Assembly: GCA_000974665.1 (NCBI GenBank)
Contig: BBSY01000003.1
Span: forward strand, 930,001-994,000
Source: an alpha proteobacterium U9-1i
Lineage (GTDB): Bacteria > Pseudomonadota > Alphaproteobacteria > Caulobacterales > Aquidulcibacteraceae
Direction: 5' to 3'
Length of the DNA: 64,000 nucleotides
The notes beneath the pieces were generated by a model. That model worked only from the letters and a program-made list of their open reading frames with translations. It made no database searches and was not told the DNA's origin. A program made the position numbers and the translations under genes. This document shows, in pieces, positions 8,572-18,415 of the stretch (within the stretch, counting starts at the first letter, position 1; the number at the start of each line of letters is the position of its first letter).

Positions 8572-10598
8572 TGCCGTCGCGCGCGCCCGAGCCCCAGCGC
8601 TTCGCGTAGCGGCTGCGCTTCAATCAAGCGATCGCCCTTCATCACCCACTCGACTTGCCGCAGATGCGCCAGATCGCGTGACGGATCGCCTTCGACCAGG
8701 AACAGATCCGCCGCCTTGCCGACCGCGATCGAGCCCGTCTCGCTCTCGCGCCCAACAACTCGCGCCGGCGCGATGGTGGCGGTTTGCAGCGCCTGCGCCG
8801 GCGTGAGGCCCGCGCGCACATAGGCTTCAAGCTCTCCCACGAGTTCGATCCCGCCGGTGCCATCCGTGCCCGCCAGGATAACGATGCCGCGGCGATGCAT
8901 TTCCGGGATCATCCGCAGCATATTGGTCGCGCTGCGCTCCGCATGCTCACGCGTAACGCCTTCCGGCAAGCGGAAGCCGCCGCCGCGAAGGCCGCGTTCC
9001 ATTTGCGCCGGCAACGCGCCCTCGTAATCGCGGTACGGCGCGGGAAGCTCGCCCGGTACGCCGAGCAACATGCGATCCATGATTTGGAAGGTTGGGTCCG
9101 AAGCAATGCCGCGCTCGGCCATCGTATCAAGCAGATCGGCCAGCACTCCGTCGCGATAATCGAGACCCGCGCCGAACTCCGCCGGGCCGAGGAATCGCAT
9201 CGAGCCGTTGCTCTCGGCCACCACATGGTCGGGCATGCCCTCCATGAGCGTGAAGTAGAAGTGCGTCAGCTCGTCATAGCCGTCTGCAATCGCCTGACTT
9301 GGACGCATGCCCGCCGGCACGTGACCGCTCAAGCGCATGCCAAGCCGCTCTGTTTCGGCGCCAATTGGCGCCACCAAAGCCGGATTGAGCGACCCATAAA
9401 GCTTGATGCCGATGTAGCCGCGCTCATGCGCGCTACGCACCAGCGCCACCGCTTCTTCGGGCGTTGTAACGAGCGGCGCCGATTGCGCGGCGCGCGGGCC
9501 AGGGCCGTCGATCAATAGCGACGCGTAGATGTTCGGACCAAGCAACGTGCCAGCCTCGATGCGGCGGCGGCGTTCTTCCAATTGCGCCGCGTCATTGCCG
9601 ATGTCGCGCACGGACGTCACGCCGTTCGCCAACAGCAAGGGACCATACGCGTCCTCGGAAATGTGCATGTGCGCGTCCCACAGGCCCGGCAGCAACGTAC
9701 GCCCAGCGCCGGAGATCACTTGCGCGCCCGCCGGAGCGCGCACGCTGCGCGCTGAGCCAACGGCGCTGATGCGGCCGTCCTCCACCAAAACGCTGCGTCC
9801 ATTTTGGAACCGGCCGCGTTCGGAATCGAAGATGCGCACGTTCTGGAACAGCACCGCGCTCGGGCGCGTGCCGGTTTGCGCCGCCAACGTCGCCGCGCGC
9901 GCCGCCAGCGCCTCGTTCTGCGTTGCGTTCAATTCCGGCACGACGCTTTCCCAACCTTCCTGCACGGTCGTCAGCCAGTCGCCGGTCGCGAAAATCTCGT
10001 TCGCCTCGTCAAACCACACGACGCGGGGCGTCCAGGACAAGCCCACGATCGCCCAGGCCGTCACCGTTTGTGAACGTCCGCCCGCGCTCACGCGGCGTTC
10101 CGCCAAGCGCTCCAGGCGCGCGCGCCCGCTCGGCAGAATGTCCAAAGTGTGATCGTCATCGGCCATCAATGCGCGCGTCAGCGCCGCGTACGCATCGAGC
10201 GAACCGCCAAGCGACAGATAATAACCGCCAAGGTTCGTGCTCTCGCCAGCATCGGCCACGCTGCGCCAGCTTGCGCGGCCATTGGCGCGCGTAAGGCTCT
10301 CGGAGGCCGGCCCACGCGGCGTCATACCTTCAAGCTGCAACTCAACCGGCAGGCCTTGCGCATCCAGCACCAGACGCTGCTCCGTGTTCGTGTTCATCCC
10401 GCGCAGAGACGAAGCGATGCGCGTACGATAAGCGCCGTCCGCGTCGCGCCAACGCCACTCGCGGCCGTGCTCGCTCGTGGTCGAGCGCAGCACCCAAACA
10501 CGCGCATCGGCTGGCGGCTCCGAAAATTCCTGCGCCTGCGCTAACGCGGCGAATCCCGCCGTCATCGCCAAAGCGATCGCCATCTTCGCCAATTGCAT
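8568..10598 (-). CDS. Secreted amidohydrolase family protein (imidazolonepropionase-like)
   Basis: A metal-dependent amidohydrolase of about 676 residues with a signal peptide. The start is set at the ATG at 10598, which begins a clean signal sequence (MQLAKMAIALAMTAG..., cleavage after AQAQ); an upstream GTG would add ten residues without improving it. The N-terminal ~250 residues are a long extra region. The TIM-barrel core follows: LWDAHMHIS provides the HxH metal ligands, GHVPAGM and ELTHFYF the later His ligands, and LAGTDGTGG the catalytic Asp. The closing segment around GSIAVGKAADLFLV is the usual composite beta domain. The likely role is hydrolysis of a cyclic amide or peptide substrate in the periplasm. 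Confidence 0.9.
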   Translation of the reverse strand: MQLAKMAIALAMTAGFAALAQAQEFSEPPADARVWVLRSTTSEHGREWRWRDADGAYRTRIASSLRGMNTNTEQRLVLDAQGLPVELQLEGMTPRGPASESLTRANGRASWRSVADAGESTNLGGYYLSLGGSLDAYAALTRALMADDDHTLDILPSGRARLERLAERRVSAGGRSQTVTAWAIVGLSWTPRVVWFDEANEIFATGDWLTTVQEGWESVVPELNATQNEALAARAATLAAQTGTRPSAVLFQNVRIFDSERGRFQNGRSVLVEDGRISAVGSARSVRAPAGAQVISGAGRTLLPGLWDAHMHISEDAYGPLLLANGVTSVRDIGNDAAQLEERRRRIEAGTLLGPNIYASLLIDGPGPRAAQSAPLVTTPEEAVALVRSAHERGYIGIKLYGSLNPALVAPIGAETERLGMRLSGHVPAGMRPSQAIADGYDELTHFYFTLMEGMPDHVVAESNGSMRFLGPAEFGAGLDYRDGVLADLLDTMAERGIASDPTFQIMDRMLLGVPGELPAPYRDYEGALPAQMERGLRGGGFRLPEGVTREHAERSATNMLRMIPEMHRRGIVILAGTDGTGGIELVGELEAYVRAGLTPAQALQTATIAPARVVGRESETGSIAVGKAADLFLVEGDPSRDLAHLRQVEWVMKGDRLIEAQPLREALGLGRARRH

Positions 10599-10684
10599 GC
10601 GCTTAACCCCACACCGTTGCGCACGCACGCTAGCGCACAGCGTCGCGGCCGGGCAACCGTCGTTCGATATTCAGTGTTGCAACT

Positions 10685-11164
10685 CTAGATCAGCCGCTCA
10701 ATCCGCGACTGCAGCGCCTCGGGCTTCGCAAGCGGCGAAAAGCGCGCGCGTACCTTGCCCTCGCGGTCGATCAGGAACTTCGTGAAGTTCCATTCGATGC
10801 TGCGCCGTCCCAGAAAATTTTTCCTTGCGCTCGTGAGATGTCTGTAGAGCGGATGGGCGCCGGCGCCCTTTACATCGATCTTTGCGAACATTGGAAATGT
10901 CACGTCATAGGTCAGCGAGCAGAAACTCTTGATCTCCTCGGCATCGCCCGGCTCTTGATGCTTGAACTGGTTGCATGGAAAGCCCAGCACCTCGACGCCT
11001 TTGTCGGCGTACTTTCGATGCAGCGCTTCAAGCCCCTCGTACTGATAAGTGAAGCCGCACTGGCTCGCCGTGTTGACGATCAACAGCACCTTGCCACGAA
11101 ACTCGCTCAAGCTGCGCTCGCGGCCATCGATGTCGCGCGCGGTGAAATCGTAGACGCTCGTCAC
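10685..11164 (-). CDS. Glutathione peroxidase
   Basis: A 159-residue thiol peroxidase of the GPx family that reduces hydroperoxides. The peroxidatic residue is Cys36 (NTASQCGFTYQ) in place of selenocysteine; the Gln in FPCNQFKHQEPG and the Trp in EWNFTKFLID complete the catalytic set. The start is GTG at 11164, which overlaps the stop of the upstream lipoprotein gene as GTGA; a longer TTG start would only add an Arg-rich stub. The GTGA overlap implies translational coupling with the lipoprotein gene. Confidence 0.93.
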   Translation of the reverse strand: MTSVYDFTARDIDGRERSLSEFRGKVLLIVNTASQCGFTYQYEGLEALHRKYADKGVEVLGFPCNQFKHQEPGDAEEIKSFCSLTYDVTFPMFAKIDVKGAGAHPLYRHLTSARKNFLGRRSIEWNFTKFLIDREGKVRARFSPLAKPEALQSRIERLI

Positions 11165-11625
11165 TCGCGATCCTCCACGTCGTCGCAACGCTTCGCGCCG
11201 ATCTCGCGGGCTTCGGCGCCATCGGCGCGGGCGAAATGGCCGATCAGGTCATCGGTCACCGCCGCTGTGACGCTGAGATTGTAAACGCTTGTCTCCGCAC
11301 CCATCGCGCCATCGGCGCCCAGAACCCGCGTCGTGAGCACCACGCGTTCACCATCAAGCGTCCACGTGCCGACATGCGAGACGACGACGTCGGCTGAATT
11401 GTCGTAATAGACGCCATCGCCATCCGCTTCGAACACGAGATCGAACAGGCCGCACGTCCGATCGAACGACCACAGGCCAACCAACGCTTCCGATTCCAAG
11501 GTGAACGCGGGCATCGCCACATTGCCGACGCCGGTTGAGCCTGCGCTCGCATCCACTGGCGGCGCGGCGCCGGTTTGTCCGCACGCGGCGGCCAACAGGG
11601 CAAAAGCGATGATGGCGTGACGCAA
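11161..11625 (-). CDS. Putative lipoprotein, function unknown
   Basis: About 154 residues. From a TTG start at 11625 the protein begins with a short lipoprotein signal ending in the lipobox LAAAC; GGGAGG lies just upstream of that TTG. Without this start the frame would have an unlikely 37-residue N-terminal extension. The mature part has a low-complexity Ala/Ser/Gly segment and then a beta-rich domain with the segment LVGLWSFDRTC. It is coupled by GTGA to the glutathione peroxidase gene, which might point to a shared stress role, but no function is evident. Confidence 0.75.
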   Translation of the reverse strand: MRHAIIAFALLAAACGQTGAAPPVDASAGSTGVGNVAMPAFTLESEALVGLWSFDRTCGLFDLVFEADGDGVYYDNSADVVVSHVGTWTLDGERVVLTTRVLGADGAMGAETSVYNLSVTAAVTDDLIGHFARADGAEAREIGAKRCDDVEDRE

Positions 11626-11819
11626 GGCGGCCTCCCAGGCTGATGCGCAAGCTAAGCGCGCCGACTGGGCCGCCGGCAAGTCGCGCATCACTCCTCGCAT
11701 CGGCGGAAAAAGCCGGAGCTTGTCACCCAAACGCATGTGTTCTATATTTGTTCCACCGCCACAACACGCAGCCGCAGCTAATCTCGCGGAAACAGATTCG
11801 AGCGCGAGACCCGCCCGTC

Positions 11820-13190
11820 ATGGCCAAGTCCGACCACGTCTATACCTGCCAGGCCTGCGGCGCGATTTGGCCGAAATGGGCCGGCAAATGCGATTCATGC
11901 GGCGAGTGGAACACGCTCGTGGAAGAGATTGCGGCGCGTCCCGTCGTGCCCGGAGCGCTCGCCGCGCCCACCGGCAAAAAATCTCGCGCTGTCGAGTTCG
12001 TTGAACTCACCGGCGAAAGCGAGCCCCCTCAACGCATCGCCACCGGCATCTCCGAGTTTGACCGTGTCTGCGGCGGCGGGCTCGTGCCGGCGTCCGCGAT
12101 CCTGATTGGCGGCGATCCAGGGGTGGGCAAATCCACGTTGTTGCTGCAAGCGGCGGCCGCGCTCGCGCGCAAAGGCGCGGTGACGGCTTACGTCACCGGC
12201 GAAGAAGCTGAAGCTCAAGTGCAGGAACGCGCCCGCCGCCTCGGCGCGGGCGACGCGCCCGTGAAGCTCGCGGCGGAAACGGATCTGCGCAAAATCCTCG
12301 AGGGCTTGAAGGCGTTGAAGCCCGATGTGGTCGTCGTCGATTCAATCCAAACCGTGTGGGCCGACGGCGTTGAGGCAGCACCCGGCACAGTCGCGCAGGT
12401 GCGCGCTTGCGCGCACGAACTGGTGCGCTTCGCCAAGAAGACCGGCGCAGTTTTGATCCTCGTGGGCCACGTCACCAAGGACGGCCAAATCGCCGGCCCG
12501 CGCGTGGTGGAACACCTTGTCGACGCCGTGATCTATTTCGAAGGCGAGCGCGGCATGCCGTTCCGCATCTTGCGCGCCGTAAAAAACCGCTTCGGCCCCA
12601 CAGACGAAATCGGCGTGTTCGAAATGGTGGAAGCGGGGCTGGTGGAAACGCCTAACCCCTCGGCGCTTTTCCTGGGCGCCAGCGGCGAGCGCGCGAGCGG
12701 CGCAGCCGTGTTCGCGGGCGTGGAAGGTTCGCGCCCGGTGCTGGTGGAGATCCAAGCGCTCGCCGCGCCCAGCGCGCTCGGCACGCCACGGCGCACCGTG
12801 GTCGGCTGGGATAGCCCGCGCCTCGCCATGATCCTGGCCGTGTTGGAAACGCGCTGCGGGCTCAGCTTCGCCGGCCGAGACGTTTATTTGTCCGTCGCTG
12901 GCGGATTGCGCATCACCGAGCCAGCCGCCGACCTCGCCGTCGCTGCGGCGCTTATCTCGTCGCTGGCCGACATCCCGCTGCCGAAGGATTGCGTCGCCTT
13001 CGGCGAAGTGGCGCTTTCCGGTGAAATCCGCCCGGCTGGGCGAAGCGATTTGCGCCTCAAGGAAGCGGCCAAGCTTGGTTTCTCCTCAGCGTTCGCGCCC
13101 ACGCCCAAGAAGGGCGTGAAGCACGACGGTGTCAAAGTACGCCCTATCGCCAACATCGCCGATCTCGTCGCCGCGATCGCGCCGCGTTAG
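11820..13190 (+). CDS. radA: DNA repair protein RadA (Sms)
   Basis: A 456-residue RecA-related ATPase that promotes branch migration and processing of recombination intermediates. It has the N-terminal C4 zinc finger (CQACGAIWPKWAGKC then DSCGEW), Walker A GGDPGVGKST, the RadA-specific KNRFG motif and a C-terminal Lon-protease-like domain (SVAGGLRITEPAADLAV). The ATG at 11820 directly precedes the conserved KSDHVYTCQACG start; the frame stays open for another 59 codons upstream, but that extension has no family similarity. It shares a four-base stop overlap (TTAG) with the convergent metallo-hydrolase gene. Confidence 0.97.
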   Translation: MAKSDHVYTCQACGAIWPKWAGKCDSCGEWNTLVEEIAARPVVPGALAAPTGKKSRAVEFVELTGESEPPQRIATGISEFDRVCGGGLVPASAILIGGDPGVGKSTLLLQAAAALARKGAVTAYVTGEEAEAQVQERARRLGAGDAPVKLAAETDLRKILEGLKALKPDVVVVDSIQTVWADGVEAAPGTVAQVRACAHELVRFAKKTGAVLILVGHVTKDGQIAGPRVVEHLVDAVIYFEGERGMPFRILRAVKNRFGPTDEIGVFEMVEAGLVETPNPSALFLGASGERASGAAVFAGVEGSRPVLVEIQALAAPSALGTPRRTVVGWDSPRLAMILAVLETRCGLSFAGRDVYLSVAGGLRITEPAADLAVAAALISSLADIPLPKDCVAFGEVALSGEIRPAGRSDLRLKEAAKLGFSSAFAPTPKKGVKHDGVKVRPIANIADLVAAIAPR

Positions 13191-14161
13191 TCCGCCAAGC
13201 AGGTTTGGCCTTTGCCGCCATTGCGCCGCAGGAAGCCTACGTAATAGTCAGCGTATTGGCGCGCTTCGTCACGCGCAGCGTCATCCGGCAGAAACTGGGC
13301 GACGCCATCAACCCATATTGTAGAGCATTGCGCGGGCTCCGCTTCGGTGGCCACGCAATCGACAAAGCCATTGAAGGCGCCGCGATACGCGTTGAACTGA
13401 TCACGATTCATCGGCGCGCCGTGACCCGGCACGGCGATCCGGAACGGCGTCTCCCAAACAGCGTCAAGCGCCGCGCGCCACCGGTTCGGGCACGCGCTTT
13501 CAAAGAATGGCGCGGGGAACGTCACCAGATCGCCCATCACCACGATGCGCGTGCGCCGATCATAGAGCCACACATCGGCATCCGTTACGGCGCCATCCGT
13601 GACGCGCACATCGAGCCGGCGCCCCGCCACGCGCATACGCTCCGAGCGCGTGATTTGCACATCGGGGCGCAATTGATCGGACGCGTCCATCGTCGCCAAG
13701 CCGTTGCGGATTTCGTCCTTGCGGATTTCCGGTACGTTTGGATCCTCAAGCATCGCTTGCAATTGCGCTTCGTTGCGATTGATGCGGAGAAACCCTTCCG
13801 GCGAAAGCGCACGATCGATAGCGTTCGTGGTGTAGACGCGCGCGTTCGGGAACACCGCTTTGATGCGCCGATTGCCGCTCGAATGGTCCAAATGCCAATG
13901 CGTGTTGAACATGGCTGCGATCGGGCGATCGTGCGCCTGCGCGAACGCAAGAATGGCGTCGCTGTGCCAAACGTGACGCCCGGTATCGACAACAATCAGC
14001 CCATCGGGGGCGTCGAAGATCACTGTGTTGCCGTCTGGCCCACGATTGGGAAGTATCCCGCCATAAATCATGTGCACGCCCCGCGCGAGTTCGACCGGCG
14101 GAGGCGACGCCTCCACGACGGCCGCCTGCAACGCAGCAGACAAGATCAAAGCTGAGATCAT
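13187..14161 (-). CDS. Secreted metallo-beta-lactamase-fold hydrolase
   Basis: A 324-residue protein with a signal peptide (cleavage probably around AVVEAS). It carries the MBL-fold metal-binding motif THWHLDHSSGN, a downstream VMGDLVTFPAP segment with the metal-bridging Asp, and PGHGAPM supplying the last His. This is the broad group of periplasmic MBL-fold hydrolases, which includes lactonases and quinoprotein-related proteins; true beta-lactamase activity cannot be inferred. The gene converges on radA with a four-base stop overlap. Confidence 0.88.
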   Translation of the reverse strand: MISALILSAALQAAVVEASPPPVELARGVHMIYGGILPNRGPDGNTVIFDAPDGLIVVDTGRHVWHSDAILAFAQAHDRPIAAMFNTHWHLDHSSGNRRIKAVFPNARVYTTNAIDRALSPEGFLRINRNEAQLQAMLEDPNVPEIRKDEIRNGLATMDASDQLRPDVQITRSERMRVAGRRLDVRVTDGAVTDADVWLYDRRTRIVVMGDLVTFPAPFFESACPNRWRAALDAVWETPFRIAVPGHGAPMNRDQFNAYRGAFNGFVDCVATEAEPAQCSTIWVDGVAQFLPDDAARDEARQYADYYVGFLRRNGGKGQTCLAD

Positions 14162-14392
14162 TTCGGCTCCCCAAGAACGTGTATTTCCAGCGCCTTGCTG
14201 CCACCTCTGAAGCCGCTTCGCGGGTAACGTTCGACTAGCCGCCGCCTCTGTCCGATGTTCTGCGCCGCGACAGCAGGCTAGGCTTTCAATCCGGCTGTCG
14301 CCCGGCTACCACGTGGACCTGTCGCACCGGCTGATTGGCGGTGCGTGACGCGGCTGCCAGGGCTGGGGCCGCACGAGCGGGGAGCGGTCAGA

Positions 14393-14998
14393 ATGGATCT
14401 GCATTTCACCTGGTTCGACGTAGCAGCGCTCGCGGTGCTGGGCTTGTCGGGCGTCATGGGCCTGTTTCGCGGCCTCATCCGAGAAGTGTTTTCCGTCATC
14501 GCCTTCATCGGCGCGGGCATCGGCGGTTATTATTTGGCGGGCGCGGTTGCACCGACGGTCGCCAGCCTCACGGGGCTCAATGGCGGCCTCGCCGGACTGG
14601 CGGCGGGCCTCGGTATCTTCCTGGCGATTTTCATCGCCATTACCCTGCTGACATCGGCGGTGGCGAAGAACGTTCATCAATCGACCGAGATCGGCAGCTT
14701 TGATCGCTCCGCCGGCCTAGCCTTCGGCGTTCTGCGCGGCGTTCTGGTCGTTGCGTTCCTAGTGATGTTGGTCCGGTCATTTCAGGATGTCTCCTCTCCA
14801 GGAGATCCTGCACAGGACGGCATTCGCAATGCCCGCACTTACCCTATCTATGAGAGCGTAGCGAAGGGACTGGAAGCAGTGCTGCCGCGCGCGGGCCAGC
14901 GGGCTCGTGATATTCTCGATCGACAGAAGGGCGAGTCGGCGCCGATCCCGCCCGCCGAACCAGCGGCGGACGCGCCGGCCGAAGCGCCCTCCAACTGA
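14393..14998 (+). CDS. cvpA: CvpA family membrane protein
   Basis: A 201-residue inner-membrane protein with four predicted membrane segments, opening with DLHFTWFDVAALAVL and followed by GLFRGLIREVFSV, the family hallmark. CvpA proteins affect envelope integrity and are linked to purF in many proteobacteria, as here. The ATG at 14393 has GGAG at 14381-14384; earlier in-frame codons lack support. The C-terminal ~30 residues are Pro/Ala/Glu-rich and probably cytosolic. purF starts seven bases after its stop. Confidence 0.93.
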   Translation: MDLHFTWFDVAALAVLGLSGVMGLFRGLIREVFSVIAFIGAGIGGYYLAGAVAPTVASLTGLNGGLAGLAAGLGIFLAIFIAITLLTSAVAKNVHQSTEIGSFDRSAGLAFGVLRGVLVVAFLVMLVRSFQDVSSPGDPAQDGIRNARTYPIYESVAKGLEAVLPRAGQRARDILDRQKGESAPIPPAEPAADAPAEAPSN

Positions 14999-15005
14999 GG
15001 ACCAG

Positions 15006-16526
15006 ATGATCCAACAGCGCCCTATCCTCAAATTCGATTTGGCGCCGGATCAATCCGCCGATTTTGAAGAGATCGACAAGCCGCGGGAGGAATGCGGCGT
15101 CTTTGGCGTGCTTGGAAGCGACGAAGCCTCAGTGCTCACCGCGCTCGGCCTTCACGGTCTTCAGCATCGCGGCCAGGAAGGCTGCGGCATCGTCACGTTC
15201 GACGGCGAACGATTTCACACCGAACGCCACCTAGGCCTCGTCGGTGAAAACTTCTCCGGCAACGATCTGCCAAAGCGTCTGCCCGGCTGGGCCGCGATCG
15301 GCCACACGCGTTACGCCACCCAAGGCGGCGCCATCCTGCGCAACGTACAACCCTTGTTCGCCGACATCGCCGTCGGCGGCTTTGCCGTCGCCCACAACGG
15401 CAACCTCACCAACTCACGCGCCTTGCGTGAGCAATTGGTCGAAGATGGCGCGATCTTCCAGTCCACGTCCGACACTGAGTGCGTGCTGCAATTGCTCGCC
15501 CGCTCGCGCCGCGCGAAGGTCGTCGATCGCCTGGTCGAAGCGCTGAAGCAACTGCAAGGCGCCTACGCGCTCGTTTGTCTCACGAACAACATGCTCATCG
15601 GCGCGCGCGATCCGCTCGGCATTCGCCCGCTCGTCCTGGGCGATCGCAACGGCGCTCCAATCCTTGCGTCGGAAACCTGCGCACTCGACATTATCGGCGC
15701 CACGTTCGTGAGATCGATCGAACCCGGCGAAGTGGTCGTCATCACCCGAGCGCGCGACGGCTCGGCCAAAATCGAAACCCATTTCCCGCTGCCGCGCCAG
15801 GCCGCGCGTCCGTGCGTGTTCGAGTTCGTCTACTTCTCACGGCCCGACAGCGTCATCGACGGCCGCTCCGTCTATGATGTGCGCAAACGGATGGGTCTAC
15901 GCCTGGCGCAGGAAGCCGCCGCTGACGTCGACGTCGTCGTGCCGGTGCCGGATTCAGGCGTGCCCGCCGCACTCGGCTTCGCACAGGCGAGTGGCTTGCC
16001 GTACGAACTGGGCATCATCCGCAACCATTATGTCGGCCGCACCTTCATCCAGCCGAAGCAGGAAACCCGCAACACTGGCGTTCGTATGAAACACGCCGCC
16101 AACCGTGCGGTGATCGCCGGCAAGCGCGTCGTGCTGGTGGACGACTCGATCGTGCGCGGCACCACATCGCGTAAAATCGTGCAGCTGGTGCGCGACGCCG
16201 GGGCCAAGGAGGTTCACCTCCGCAGCGCCTCGCCGCCGATCCGCTTTCCGGACTTCTACGGCATCGACATGCCCACCCAGGATCAGCTCATGGCCGCCAA
16301 TATGAGCCTTGAGGAAATGACCATGAGCCTCGGCGTCGACAGCCTCGGTTTCCTTTCGGTCGATGGGCTCTATTGGGCGATGGGCCAAGAACGCAACGCC
16401 GCTTTGCCGCAATTCACCGATCATTGCTTCACCGGCGAGTATCCAACGCCCTTGCTTGATCATTCTTCCGATCGCGCGGCCAAGGACTTTCAACTTTCGC
16501 TGCTTGTTGAAGGCGTCGGCAAATGA
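15006..16526 (+). CDS. purF: Amidophosphoribosyltransferase
   Basis: A 506-residue enzyme for the first committed step of purine synthesis, making phosphoribosylamine from PRPP and glutamine. The glutaminase nucleophile is Cys30 in EECGVFGV, so a 29-residue propeptide must be removed; such propeptides occur in the Bacillus-type PurF. The PRPP-binding loop is VVLVDDSIVRGTTSR, and the zinc/Fe-S type Cys residues of the Bacillus enzyme are not obvious. The start at 15006 lies just after the cvpA stop. The stop overlaps the next gene in ATGA. Confidence 0.97.
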   Translation: MIQQRPILKFDLAPDQSADFEEIDKPREECGVFGVLGSDEASVLTALGLHGLQHRGQEGCGIVTFDGERFHTERHLGLVGENFSGNDLPKRLPGWAAIGHTRYATQGGAILRNVQPLFADIAVGGFAVAHNGNLTNSRALREQLVEDGAIFQSTSDTECVLQLLARSRRAKVVDRLVEALKQLQGAYALVCLTNNMLIGARDPLGIRPLVLGDRNGAPILASETCALDIIGATFVRSIEPGEVVVITRARDGSAKIETHFPLPRQAARPCVFEFVYFSRPDSVIDGRSVYDVRKRMGLRLAQEAAADVDVVVPVPDSGVPAALGFAQASGLPYELGIIRNHYVGRTFIQPKQETRNTGVRMKHAANRAVIAGKRVVLVDDSIVRGTTSRKIVQLVRDAGAKEVHLRSASPPIRFPDFYGIDMPTQDQLMAANMSLEEMTMSLGVDSLGFLSVDGLYWAMGQERNAALPQFTDHCFTGEYPTPLLDHSSDRAAKDFQLSLLVEGVGK

Positions 16527-17230
16527 CCACCGCAACGGGGCGCGTTGCCCTCGTGACAGGCGCTTCGCGCGGCATCGGCCGCGCGGTCGCTGTGCAGCTC
16601 GCGCAGGAAGGCTGGCGCATTGTCGCCATGGCGCGAAGCGTCAAAGCGCTGGAGAAGCTAGACGACGAAATCACCAAAGCCGGCGGCGAAATTACGCTGG
16701 TGCCCGGTGATCTGCGCGATGGCGACAGCATCGATCGCCTCGGCGGGGCGCTGCACGAACGCTTCGGCAGGATCGATGGCTTGGCCGCGTGCGCTGGCGT
16801 GCTCGGGACGCTTACGCCCGCCCACCAAGCGACGCCGCAAATGATCGATGAAGTAATGGCCGTGAACTTCACCGCCAACTGGCGCCTCATCCGCTCGATG
16901 CACCCGCTGTTGAAGCTTTCGGACGCCGGCCGCGCCGTGTTTGTCACCTCCGGCGCGTCGCGCAACATCAAAGCGTATTGGGGCGGCTATTCGGCCAGCA
17001 AGGCCGCGCTCGACGCGCTGGTGACGAGCTACGCCGCTGAACTCAACGTCACCACCATCAAGGCCAATTTGTTCAATCCCGGCCCCACCCGCACCGCGAT
17101 GCGCGCCAAGGCGTTCCCCGGCGAAGACGAGATGACGTTGCCGCCACCCGAAGAGATCGCGCCGGCCATCACCGCGATGCTTGCGCCCAGCTACGCCGAA
17201 AATGGCGCGTGGGTGCAATTCAAGCGCTAG
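16523..17230 (+). CDS. SDR family oxidoreductase
   Basis: A 235-residue short-chain dehydrogenase/reductase. The NAD(P)-binding TGASRGIG motif is at residues ~13-20, the structural ACAGVLG equivalent of NNAG follows, and the catalytic YSASK is near residue 155. The Arg after the Gly-rich loop and the Arg in MARSVK favour NADP. It is translationally coupled to purF by ATGA. This arrangement, purF followed by an SDR, is common in Alphaproteobacteria, but the substrate is not known. Confidence 0.92.
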   Translation: MTTATGRVALVTGASRGIGRAVAVQLAQEGWRIVAMARSVKALEKLDDEITKAGGEITLVPGDLRDGDSIDRLGGALHERFGRIDGLAACAGVLGTLTPAHQATPQMIDEVMAVNFTANWRLIRSMHPLLKLSDAGRAVFVTSGASRNIKAYWGGYSASKAALDALVTSYAAELNVTTIKANLFNPGPTRTAMRAKAFPGEDEMTLPPPEEIAPAITAMLAPSYAENGAWVQFKR

Positions 17231-17239
17231 AGTGCGCGT

Positions 17240-18415
17240 GTGACCTTCGACAGCATCATCATCGGCGCCGGCGCCGCAGGGCTTTACGCCGCGTTTCAAG
17301 CCGGCCGGCGCGGGCGGCGTGTGTTGGTGCTGGAGCACAACACAGAGCCCGGCGCGAAGATCATCATTTCCGGCGGCGGCCGCTGTAATTTCACCAACCT
17401 CCACGCAGCGCCGGATCGCTTCCTAAGCGCCAATCCGCATTTCGCCCGCTCGGCGCTTGCGCGCCACACCCAACGTGACTTCATCGCGCTCATCGAGAAG
17501 CACGGCATCGCCTATTACGAAAAGACGCTTGGCCAGCTCTTCTGCGAAGGCGCGCGCGCTTCGCACAAGGTCGTGCGAATGCTGCTGGACGAATGCGACG
17601 CCGCTGGCGTTACGCTGCGAACAAACACGCGCGTCTCGAACGTCAGCCGCACTGAGCGCTTCCGCGTGGAGACCAGCACAGGCGCATTCGAAAGCGACAC
17701 GCTGCTCATCGCCACCGGCGCGCTTTCGATCCCGAAACTAGGTGCGACGTCGTTCGCCTACGACATCGCCAAACAATTCCACGTGCCGGTCACGACGACA
17801 CGCCCCGGCCTCGTCCCGCTTACCTTCAACGACGCCGATCTCACCTGGATGCGCCCGCTCTCCGGCGTGTCCGCCGACATCGTCGCGCGCGCAGCCAGCG
17901 GGCCAGCCTTTCGCGAAGCAGCTCTCTTCACCCATCGCGGCCTCTCCGGCCCAGCAATCTTGCAGGCGTCATCCTATTGGCGCGAGGGGGAGGAGATCGT
18001 CGTCGATTGGCTGCCCGACGCCACCGACCAAACCCTGATCGAACGCAAGCGCGCGCGCCCCAAGGCGCACATCAAAGCTGCGTTGGCGGAGATGCTGTCG
18101 GAACGCCTCGCCGCCGTACTCAGCGAAAATCTGCCGCAAGCGCCGCTCGGCGATCTCAAGGATGCGGCGCTCACCGAGGCCCTACGCGCGCTCAAAACGT
18201 TCACGCTCGCGCCGTCGGGCAGCGAAGGCTACGCCAAGGCTGAAGTTACGGTTGGCGGCATCGACACAAGCGCATTGTCACAGCAAACCATGGAAGTACG
18301 CGCCGTACCCGGCCTCTTTTTTGTAGGTGAAGCCGTCGACGTCACAGGCTGGCTGGGCGGCTATAACTTTCAGTGGGCGTGGTCGAGCGGCTGGGCCGCG
18401 GGACAAGCGATCTAA
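17240..18415 (+). CDS. NAD(P)/FAD-dependent oxidoreductase, HI0933/BaiN family
   Basis: A 391-residue flavoprotein. The N-terminal FAD-binding motif is IIIGAGAAGLYAA, and GAKIIISGGGRCNFTN is the signature of the HI0933-like family. The C terminus ends in the family segment VTGWLGGYNFQWAWSSG, which closes the FAD site. The start is GTG at 17240. Members of this family are poorly characterised reductases. It is nine bases downstream of the SDR gene and shares a four-base stop overlap with the convergent gene behind it. Confidence 0.92.
   Translation: MTFDSIIIGAGAAGLYAAFQAGRRGRRVLVLEHNTEPGAKIIISGGGRCNFTNLHAAPDRFLSANPHFARSALARHTQRDFIALIEKHGIAYYEKTLGQLFCEGARASHKVVRMLLDECDAAGVTLRTNTRVSNVSRTERFRVETSTGAFESDTLLIATGALSIPKLGATSFAYDIAKQFHVPVTTTRPGLVPLTFNDADLTWMRPLSGVSADIVARAASGPAFREAALFTHRGLSGPAILQASSYWREGEEIVVDWLPDATDQTLIERKRARPKAHIKAALAEMLSERLAAVLSENLPQAPLGDLKDAALTEALRALKTFTLAPSGSEGYAKAEVTVGGIDTSALSQQTMEVRAVPGLFFVGEAVDVTGWLGGYNFQWAWSSGWAAGQAI

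Noticed and set aside
14162-14392. Possible tRNA or small RNA ahead of cvpA
   Set aside because: No acceptor-stem pairing, T-loop (GTTCGAATC-type) or terminator was found by eye.
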